A stretch of DNA of 5,718 bases from Alphaproteobacteria bacterium (GTDB lineage: Bacteria; Pseudomonadota; Alphaproteobacteria; JALRGP01). Both the position numbers and the translations under genes were made by a program. Position 1 is the stretch's first letter. Every line of letters starts with the position of its first letter. Below, one piece after another: positions 1 to 5,718 of the stretch. The stretch lies in the NCBI GenBank assembly GCA_023259685.1, contig JALRGP010000066.1, positions 1 to 5,718 on the forward strand, written 5' to 3'. The notes under the pieces were generated by a model. That model worked only from the letters and a program-made list of their open reading frames with translations, was not told the DNA's origin and ran no database searches.

Positions 1-173
1 ATACATTAAACTGGGCATATGATTCAGCATTAGGATCTGTAATAGTCTCTGCTGAGGAAGATGGGCCTAAAATTGTTGATTTTAGTTTAAGTGATGAAAA
101 CGGTAATATTGTAACCGATTCTATTTTAAATTTAAAAGGTTATAATAAGTATATAGGTCGATTCATTGTATAA
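1..173 (+). CDS. C-terminal fragment of an unidentified protein upstream of the Wzc-like gene (5' end outside window)
   Basis: The frame starting at base 3 is open from the window edge to a TAA at 171-173 and gives 56 residues, beginning TLNWAYDSALG and ending NKYIGRFIV. It has no in-frame ATG, so the start lies outside the window. The residues alternate hydrophobic and polar (for example GSVIVSAEEDG and KIVDFSLSDENG), as in a beta-strand-rich terminal domain. No membrane segment or catalytic motif is visible. It ends only 8 bases before the GTG of the polysaccharide kinase gene, so it is probably in the same transcript and may belong to the same surface-polysaccharide locus; that role is inferred from position alone. 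I do not recognise the family. The codon composition looks natural for this AT-rich sequence, which supports a real coding tail rather than a chance open frame. Confidence 0.6.
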   Translation, partial: TLNWAYDSALGSVIVSAEEDGPKIVDFSLSDENGNIVTDSILNLKGYNKYIGRFIV

Positions 174-181
174 AATTAATC

Positions 182-2365
182 GTGAGTTTCTCGCAAAGTT
201 CTGTAATATCAAATTTAAACGTTATAAAACTTTTGTCTTTGGTTAAGAAAGATAAAAAAGTTGTTTTGATTGCTATTTCCATTTTTCTGGTGTTTGCAAA
301 ATTATATTTAGTATGGGTGACGCCTTTATTTGAATCATCAGTTGCCATACAAATTAAAGGTGGTCAAAAATCAACGGCCTCCTTGTTAATGGGAATGGAC
401 GCTGGAATAATGGGAGGCACTCCAGCTAGTATGTCTTCTGAAATAGCTTTAATGAAAAGCCACGACAATATCTTAAAACTCACAGAAGCCCTCCAGATGA
501 ATGTAAAAATCAGACCAAATCTTTGCCCATTGATTGGTGGATATGTATTCAGAAACCACAAGGATCCAAATGTCTTATCGTCTCCTTTTTTAGGAATGAC
601 CTCTTATGCATGGGGTGGGGAATTATTAAAGATTGATTCCATTGAGTGTGCAAATGAATTTCATAATCAAGAATTTAAAATTAAAAAAATTGATGATCAT
701 ACCTATGATCTGTTTTTAAAAAATAAAAAATATCAAGGGCGTATAGGAGTCAAGGAAGATTTTGATGGATTTAAAATATGTATGAATCAATTTATTGGTC
801 GTCCAGGTGTGGAGTTTTTTATCACCGTTCGTTCAAAAGAAAGTCTGATTTCTGATACAGCGTCTCATATTACCATTGCGCCTTTTGATAAAAAAGCAAC
901 TGATTTACTTAAAATATCCGCCTTACACGCAGATCCTGTTTTTGCAAAACGCATGGTTGATCAATTTATCTCCGTTCATATTGGACGAAAAATTGAAGAG
1001 GAAAATATAAAAATACAAAAAATACTCAATTATATTCAATCCAAATTACCATCGGTTGAAAAAGATTTGAATGACAAGGAGGAAAAATTTAATAATTACC
1101 GCCGTGACCAAAAAAGTATTAACCTAGGTAAACAAATGGAATTGGTCTTGAATCAGGTGGTTGGTGTTCAATTAAAACTCACAGAACTTTATCAAAAAAA
1201 AGCTGATCTCCTTCAAAATTATACTCCCCAACATACGCACGTTAAATCTATTGATCACCAAATTGGATATCTAAAAAATGAACTCAAAAAACTCGAACGA
1301 GAATCGCTTAAACTGCCAGATTTAGAAATGGGATTTGTGGGATTCGAGCGTCACGTGAAAGTTCAAGGAGAATTATACTTAGAATTGCTGAAAAAAATGC
1401 AAGCATTTGAATTGCAGCGTGCCCAAGCGGAATCGAATATTTACATTTTTGAAAAATCATTGGTTGCAGAATACCCAGTAAAACCTGTACCACTCATTGT
1501 TTATGGATCTGCAGTGATCTTAGCTGTCTTTTTATCCCTTGGACTGATTGTGGTGCGTTATATATTATTTGGGTATATTACAAACGCAAAAAGCTTAACA
1601 TCAGTAACGTCGATCCCAGTCATTGGATCGGTTTTCGCGTCATCATCTAATGATCCTCATTATATCGATGTTATCACAAATGAATCTATTAGAAGTATTA
1701 GAACAAGCTATCTACTCCAATCCTTTAAAACAAATAATCGTATTATGATCACAGGTTCGACCTCTGGTGTTGGAAAATCATTTTTATCCTATCATTTAGC
1801 AAAATCATTGGTTGAAGCTGGTAAAAAAGTCTTGCTCATGGATTGCGATTTTAGACTTGGGCATTTAAAAGATTATTTTAATAAAAATTTAAAAAATGAA
1901 GGATTATCTAATTTTTTGCAAAATAAAATTCAAGATATTCCTGTTCAAAAAACCGATATTCACAATCTGGATTTTATATCCAATGGGAACATTTTAAATC
2001 AGCATCAAGGAGAATTGTTTTTAAATGTTGATTTTTCAAATATGTTACATGAATTATCTGAACGTTATGATGTTGTCATCATTGATACCCCTCCATTATT
2101 CCCCATGTCAGATGCCCTTATTATAGGTCGTCTATGTGAAACCAATTATTTTGTGATTCGAAGCAATGAAAGTAAAATTTCTCAAGTATCAGATGGTTTG
2201 TCAAAAATGTCGATGGCCAATGTTCCTTTGAATGGAATTATTATTAATGGCCTTCACAAAGATCTATCTGATGATTATTACAGTAAATATTACTACAATG
2301 ACGACGCTAACAATTCCTCTCTTATGAAGAAAGTGAAAGAGCGTTTGCGTTACTTATGGAAATAA
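182..2365 (+). CDS. wzc: Wzc-type polysaccharide co-polymerase and tyrosine autokinase
   Basis: This inner-membrane protein of 727 residues would control chain length and export of capsule or exopolysaccharide by cycles of tyrosine autophosphorylation, as known for E. coli Wzc. A Wzz-like first half has a membrane segment at about 27-47, the Wzc-like stretch SYAWGGE at 141-147, a charged, probably coiled-coil periplasmic region at about 268-375, and a second membrane segment at about 437-463 after PVKPVP. The cytoplasmic BY-kinase follows: an ExxRxxR oligomerisation motif (E501, R504, R507), Walker A GSTSGVGKS (525-533), Walker A' LLMDCDFR (D554, D556) and Walker B VVIIDTPP (D635). A C-terminal tyrosine cluster (Y699, Y700, Y703, Y704, Y705) is the expected phosphorylation site and is followed by a basic tail. 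Length matches the family. The start is a GTG with no clear Shine-Dalgarno; an in-frame stop at 146-148 and the absence of an ATG before residue 70 favour it. The cognate phosphatase (Wzb) and outer-membrane exporter (Wza) are not in the window. Confidence 0.93.
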   Translation: MSFSQSSVISNLNVIKLLSLVKKDKKVVLIAISIFLVFAKLYLVWVTPLFESSVAIQIKGGQKSTASLLMGMDAGIMGGTPASMSSEIALMKSHDNILKLTEALQMNVKIRPNLCPLIGGYVFRNHKDPNVLSSPFLGMTSYAWGGELLKIDSIECANEFHNQEFKIKKIDDHTYDLFLKNKKYQGRIGVKEDFDGFKICMNQFIGRPGVEFFITVRSKESLISDTASHITIAPFDKKATDLLKISALHADPVFAKRMVDQFISVHIGRKIEEENIKIQKILNYIQSKLPSVEKDLNDKEEKFNNYRRDQKSINLGKQMELVLNQVVGVQLKLTELYQKKADLLQNYTPQHTHVKSIDHQIGYLKNELKKLERESLKLPDLEMGFVGFERHVKVQGELYLELLKKMQAFELQRAQAESNIYIFEKSLVAEYPVKPVPLIVYGSAVILAVFLSLGLIVVRYILFGYITNAKSLTSVTSIPVIGSVFASSSNDPHYIDVITNESIRSIRTSYLLQSFKTNNRIMITGSTSGVGKSFLSYHLAKSLVEAGKKVLLMDCDFRLGHLKDYFNKNLKNEGLSNFLQNKIQDIPVQKTDIHNLDFISNGNILNQHQGELFLNVDFSNMLHELSERYDVVIIDTPPLFPMSDALIIGRLCETNYFVIRSNESKISQVSDGLSKMSMANVPLNGIIINGLHKDLSDDYYSKYYYNDDANNSSLMKKVKERLRYLWK
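2356..2365 (+). promoter_or_regulatory. wzc/birA start-stop overlap, probable translational coupling
   Basis: The birA ATG at 2356-2358 lies inside the last codons of the kinase gene, whose TAA is at 2363-2365; the shared ten bases read ATGGAAATAA. No strong Shine-Dalgarno stands at the usual distance; only a purine-rich AAAGAG is seen, some 14 bases upstream. The overlap therefore suggests that ribosomes ending the kinase gene help to start birA. Coupling is an inference from geometry. Confidence 0.5.
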
Positions 2366-3084
2366 TTCATCAACATTTTGAAATTATTTCATCTACACAA
2401 ACATATGCAAGAGATCATATCTCTTGCAAACCTCATCAATTTTTTATTATCAGTGCCGATCAGCAAACCCGTGGCATAGGACAAAGGTCCAAAGAATGGC
2501 GATCGCCTATGGGCAATATTTATGTCAGTTATGTATTTGCATTGCCAGTAGAACAATCAATGTTATTTTTACGTTATCCTTCGGTGATGGCGTTATGTGT
2601 GATTGATGCATTAGAATTTTATGAAATTCATGGACGTATCAAATGGATTAATGATGTTTTGATTAATCAAAAAAAGATCGCTGGTATTTTATGTGAAAAT
2701 CATGGATCATCTTTGGATCATCCTCATTATTTTAAGGCAGTTGTTGGAATTGGCTTAAATGTCAATACAGAACCACTGGATACCAATCAACCGGTCACGT
2801 CGATGATGACAGAAATACATACATATTATGATGTTAAAGACGTATTAACCACCTTAACAAATAAGATCATGATGCAGATTCCAATGCTGCAAAAAAATGG
2901 ACCCGCTTATTTGTATGATCGCATTCATACATATTGGGATTTTTTAAATCAAATGGTGACGGTTACCCTGACAACAGGTGAAACTATCACCGGAATTTTT
3001 AAAGGGGTCCGCCCAGATGGCGCTTGCATCATTGATGATCATGGGCAACATCATTATGTAACCAATGGTCATCTCAAAGGGTAA
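2356..3084 (+). CDS. birA: Biotin-[acetyl-CoA-carboxylase] ligase, short form without HTH domain
   Basis: This cytoplasmic enzyme joins biotin and ATP into biotinyl-AMP and transfers biotin to a lysine of carrier proteins such as AccB. The 242 residues hold the catalytic domain and a C-terminal SH3-like domain. Signatures in order are ISSTQ (11-15, matching the SSTN start of the fold), the biotinyl-AMP loop ADQQTRGIGQRSKEW (34-48) followed by SPMGN, KWIND (96-100, K96 matching the catalytic lysine of KWPND), KIAGILCEN (107-115) and VVGIGLNVN (129-137). The SH3-like end is roughly residues 197-242. There is no N-terminal winged helix, so this is the monofunctional type and should not repress biotin genes as E. 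coli BirA does. The usual GRGRRG of the loop is GIGQRS, an unusual change discussed in the findings. The start is well placed, since the catalytic fold begins at once. The gene overlaps the kinase gene upstream and runs tail-to-tail into addA. Confidence 0.93.
   Translation: MEIIHQHFEIISSTQTYARDHISCKPHQFFIISADQQTRGIGQRSKEWRSPMGNIYVSYVFALPVEQSMLFLRYPSVMALCVIDALEFYEIHGRIKWINDVLINQKKIAGILCENHGSSLDHPHYFKAVVGIGLNVNTEPLDTNQPVTSMMTEIHTYYDVKDVLTTLTNKIMMQIPMLQKNGPAYLYDRIHTYWDFLNQMVTVTLTTGETITGIFKGVRPDGACIIDDHGQHHYVTNGHLKG
3069..3084. other. Tail-to-tail coding overlap of birA and addA
   Basis: The plus-strand birA stop (TAA, 3082-3084) lies inside addA, and the minus-strand addA stop (TGA, complement of 3069-3071) lies inside birA. 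These 16 bases encode the last residues of both proteins: NGHLKG for BirA and YPLR for AddA. There is no intergenic space for a bidirectional terminator, and no GC-rich hairpin followed by a T run is apparent nearby, so each transcript probably extends antisense into the other gene. Confidence 0.8.
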
Positions 3085-5540
3085 ATTTTTTGTTCTATTA
3101 TGGACACTAAATAAGAATGAATCTGGTAAGTTGGATACAAATTTTTTAAAATAAATTCGTACCTTTTGACCTGATTGACATGATGTAAGAGATCAATCTC
3201 AAATGTTTTAAACTCAACAATTTGGATGCATTGGCTTGAATGACATATAAACAATCTATCTAATCGGTATTGATCTGTGTTAAAAGCAATATCTACCTCA
3301 GATCGACCATTTTTAAAAAATGATTGCCATAAGGGGTTATCCATCAATTTTTTAGGATAAGGAAGTGGTATCATCTGGGCCCAGGTGTCTTCATCCTCAA
3401 AATGATGTTTTTCCAAAAACTCATGGACCAAAAGACCAATTTTTTGTTCCAGAGAATACCGTGCGCAAGACACAGGGCGCTCAATGTGCTTTTGTGCCCA
3501 CAAAGGTATCTTTGTTTCTTGATCGCGTTCATCATCAGGGGATTCAACTGTTGGTAAATCAAGTGATTCTTTGAAATCTTTCCAATACCAACCAAAACTC
3601 GATTCCTTATATTTTGAGGTGGTCATCACGTATAAATGATCGCGGGCCCGCGTCATGGCCACATACAACAAACATCTGTGTTCATCATAAGCTTGCTGTA
3701 AAAAATTATCTTTTAACGTGACAGTTTTTTCAATATCCATCATTGCATTAGGTTTTAAAATACAACGGTCTTCAAATTTTAATACATCCTCTTTTGATAA
3801 AGATGGCGGCATGCCATCATCCAAAATAATCACCGTTTGGGCTTCTAAGCCTTTGGATCCATGGATTGTCATTAACCGTACCGGTGATGATAAAGAAAGC
3901 AAATCATAAATTTTTTTATCTTGATGAATATAATCAATAAAAAATTTAATGTGATACGGGAAATTTTTTTGAAAATCAATAATCACAGAGACAATCATAT
4001 CATAGACGTGTTCTATACCCGCCAAAGGATACGATGCATCATCAATGATTTTAAAAAAAATATCCATGATCGTTTGCCCCTGAAGGGTGGTCAAAAAATT
4101 ATCTAAACAATCTTTAATGGGAGATGGGATCACATCATACAAACATGCGTGATGTTCAAGTCGTTTCATTGATAAATCTTTTAAATCCTCATCACTGATA
4201 TTAAAAAATGGGCTTTTTAATAAACATAGTGCGTTGTAATCGTCACGAGGGTCTGTCAAAAATTTGAAAAAACTTAATACGTCTTGGATAAAAAGATGCT
4301 CCTTTAAACATATGCGATCTGAACTGGAAACGGGAATTGCATAACCTCGAAGCATTTGATCCAAGGGCTCCATAAAAGGCGTTCTATGTCTGCATAAAAC
4401 CAAAATATCTCTGTGTCCTTTGGCATATAACGTTTGAATCAGTTGAGCCGCAGCCATAACCACATCATCCTTGATCATAAAAGAAAACGACCCTGGATCT
4501 TGTCGTGTGAGTGTATGATGGGTTTTAAAAATTGTGTCGACGGCCCATAGAACCTCTTTACCACTTCGAAAGGAAGCATGCTGCTCTTTGATACTCAGGG
4601 GTTTTTGATGACACATAAGGGGAATTTTTTTTTCTACCTTTTCAAAATAATAACGATCTGCCCCTTGAAAACTGTAAATAGATTGCTTTTTATCTCCTAC
4701 AATACAGATACTTTTATGAGAAAAAGGTAAAATAACATCCTCGCATAAGCTTAAAATAATATCCCATTGGGTGGGGCTGGTATCTTGGGATTCATCTACG
4801 ATGATATGATCAATGTGGGATCCTAGTTGATGAAGAGTTGTTGGATTTTTCAACAATTTTTTCATTTCTATTAAAACGTCTGAATAATCAACCAAACAAC
4901 GCGCCTGTTTTTGTTTTTGATATTCTTTTTGAACGGCGCCGAGTAATTGTGAAAAATACAGATTTAAATGAAATAACTCATTTTCCACTTTTTGATAGTA
5001 ATAATCGATAACGCAGGGTGCATGAGGAGTGGTTATTTTTTTTCGAATACGTCCATCCTTTGTAAAGACTTGATCTACCAAACTATCCAATGAATCATCT
5101 ATTTTTTGATAAGTAAAAAAATCAGGATCAATAGTCAAATGAATACACTTTTGAATAAGAGATTCAATCTTTGAACGGGATAAAAATGCTGATAATTTGG
5201 ATAGGGCGTCTAAAGATTGATGACGTCTTAAACAATCTAAAATCAGATTGTCTTGTTCATCATCGCACAATAATTCGCACCCAAACATTTTGGATAAAAT
5301 AGATTGGGAAAATCCGTGAATGGTGTGTATTTTAAGGCAGGGCTTTTTTAAAACATCATTAATAATGGGGTCACAATGGGTCAATAACCGCTCTTGCATT
5401 TCCTGAGCGGCAGCATTGGTAAATGTTAAACATAAAATGCGATCAGGAGAGATGCCCTTTTTTAATAGATCAAGGATCGTCTGAATTAAAAAATATGTCT
5501 TACCCGTGCCAGCAGACGCATTTACCCAAGTGTTTACCAT
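3069..5540 (-). CDS. addA: AddA-type double-strand break repair helicase-nuclease, compact form
   Basis: AddA with AddB forms the helicase-nuclease that processes DNA double-strand ends for RecA-dependent repair, the counterpart of RecBCD. The 823 residues show superfamily 1A motifs in order: Walker A ASAGTGKT (8-15), motif Ia LCLTFTNAAAQEM (36-48), TIHGFSQ (73-79), Walker B IVDESQD (247-253), motif III GDKKQSIYSFQGAD (282-295), motif IV SFRSG (323-327), motif V TIHGSKGLEAQ (558-568) and motif VI YVAMTRARDHLYV (626-638). A C-terminal RecB-like nuclease follows, with LVHEFLE (H706), LDRL (D761), IVEFKTF (E776, K778) and a QVKRY helix (Y794), so both activities look intact. It is well short of the roughly 1,100-1,200 residues usual for alphaproteobacterial AddA, and begins only seven residues before Walker A, lacking the usual leader with its Q-type motif. 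An in-frame stop two codons upstream fixes the ATG at 5540. No addB is present in the window. A lone UvrD/RecB-like helicase of another subfamily is the main alternative. Confidence 0.9.
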   Translation of the reverse strand: MVNTWVNASAGTGKTYFLIQTILDLLKKGISPDRILCLTFTNAAAQEMQERLLTHCDPIINDVLKKPCLKIHTIHGFSQSILSKMFGCELLCDDEQDNLILDCLRRHQSLDALSKLSAFLSRSKIESLIQKCIHLTIDPDFFTYQKIDDSLDSLVDQVFTKDGRIRKKITTPHAPCVIDYYYQKVENELFHLNLYFSQLLGAVQKEYQKQKQARCLVDYSDVLIEMKKLLKNPTTLHQLGSHIDHIIVDESQDTSPTQWDIILSLCEDVILPFSHKSICIVGDKKQSIYSFQGADRYYFEKVEKKIPLMCHQKPLSIKEQHASFRSGKEVLWAVDTIFKTHHTLTRQDPGSFSFMIKDDVVMAAAQLIQTLYAKGHRDILVLCRHRTPFMEPLDQMLRGYAIPVSSSDRICLKEHLFIQDVLSFFKFLTDPRDDYNALCLLKSPFFNISDEDLKDLSMKRLEHHACLYDVIPSPIKDCLDNFLTTLQGQTIMDIFFKIIDDASYPLAGIEHVYDMIVSVIIDFQKNFPYHIKFFIDYIHQDKKIYDLLSLSSPVRLMTIHGSKGLEAQTVIILDDGMPPSLSKEDVLKFEDRCILKPNAMMDIEKTVTLKDNFLQQAYDEHRCLLYVAMTRARDHLYVMTTSKYKESSFGWYWKDFKESLDLPTVESPDDERDQETKIPLWAQKHIERPVSCARYSLEQKIGLLVHEFLEKHHFEDEDTWAQMIPLPYPKKLMDNPLWQSFFKNGRSEVDIAFNTDQYRLDRLFICHSSQCIQIVEFKTFEIDLLHHVNQVKRYEFILKNLYPTYQIHSYLVSIIEQKIYPLR

Positions 5541-5543
5541 GTG

Positions 5544-5718
5544 TTAAGGAGAGGGTAAGTTTAAAATATGTTCAACCTCTTCTTTCGTCAGGGCACTCGC
5601 TTTTATAATAGACGTTAGAGGAACGCCATCATTATGTAATTCTTTAATCATCTGAACTTTGGCTTTGTATTCTCCCTCTTTCATTCTTCTTGGCCGTTTG
5701 GTTTGAAGAGCATCGACG
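5544..5718 (-). CDS. C-terminal fragment resembling Rpn/PD-(D/E)XK transposase-like proteins (5' end outside window)
   Basis: On the minus strand the frame ending at a TAA (complement of 5544-5546) is open to the window edge and gives 57 residues, from VDALQTKRPRRMKEGEYKAK to EEVEHILNLPSP. It has a basic, helical linker followed by a small helix-turn-helix-like unit (KVQMIKELHNDGVPLTSI, then SALTKEEVEHIL). This resembles the C-terminus of the Rpn family of recombination-promoting nucleases or putative transposases, where a charged EGxxKGK stretch precedes a similar GLSxEEI element. The catalytic nuclease part would lie outside the window, so the family call is tentative. An internal ATG at the M of RRMKEG could start a shorter product, but the upstream residues are in frame and plausible. 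The stop lies three bases before the addA ATG and in the same reading frame, which implies co-transcription. Confidence 0.55.
   Translation of the reverse strand, partial: VDALQTKRPRRMKEGEYKAKVQMIKELHNDGVPLTSIIKASALTKEEVEHILNLPSP

Noticed and set aside
141..146. TATAAT box upstream of the wzc start
   Set aside because: It lies inside the upstream coding tail, the sequence 17 bases before it (ATTCTA) is a poor -35 match, and such hexamers are expected by chance in AT-rich DNA.
2701..2731. Short repeated GGATCATC in birA
   Set aside because: Two copies of an 8-mer in AT-rich coding DNA, explained by the codons of the BirA protein (HGSSLDHPH); no further copies with regular spacing were seen.
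3085..3125. T-rich stretch after birA as a possible terminator
   Set aside because: The T run follows the birA stop but has no GC-rich stem before it, and the bases encode the addA C-terminus on the other strand.
3365..3595. Open frames on both strands inside addA (plus 3365-3574, minus 3371-3595)
   Set aside because: They are out-of-frame shadows of the addA nuclease region, with no recognisable protein features and no independent spacing or start signals.
5544..5718. Upstream fragment as the C-terminus of AddB
   Set aside because: It lacks the tyrosine-rich, YDHLAR-like ending I associate with alphaproteobacterial AddB and instead has the basic linker plus small helical unit of Rpn-like proteins.

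Overview
The window is AT-rich (about one third G+C by eye) and densely packed, with almost no non-coding sequence. It holds three complete genes and two genes cut by the edges. The short BirA without a DNA-binding domain, the alphaproteobacterial style of the AddA N-terminus (TWVNASAGTGKT) and the low G+C suggest an AT-rich alphaproteobacterium, possibly a host-associated lineage such as Holosporales or Rickettsiales. This is inferred from family resemblance and was not tested by a search.

Left half, plus strand: the tail of an unidentified protein (stop at 171-173) is followed 8 bases later by a Wzc-type polysaccharide co-polymerase and tyrosine autokinase (182-2365). That gene overlaps by 10 bases a biotin-protein ligase, birA (2356-3084). 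The spacing suggests one co-transcribed and partly translationally coupled unit. Wzc would regulate polymerisation and export of a capsule or exopolysaccharide at the inner membrane. BirA charges biotin carboxylases such as the acetyl-CoA carboxylase carrier protein. The two roles are not directly linked, although both feed envelope synthesis.

Right half, minus strand: a compact AddA-type helicase-nuclease (5540 down to 3069) carries all the main superfamily 1 helicase motifs and a C-terminal PD-(D/E)XK nuclease domain. It converges on birA, and the two coding ends overlap by 16 bases. Three bases upstream of addA is the C-terminal tail of another minus-strand gene (stop at 5544-5546), which resembles the end of Rpn/PD-(D/E)XK transposase-like proteins. 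No addB is visible at this position.

No RNA gene, CRISPR array, complete insertion sequence, clear promoter or hairpin terminator was found. There is no gene-free stretch longer than about 10 bases. I see no convincing undescribed multi-gene system. The points most worth checking are the altered biotinyl-AMP loop of BirA, the gene arrangement around addA, and the tail-to-tail coding overlap.
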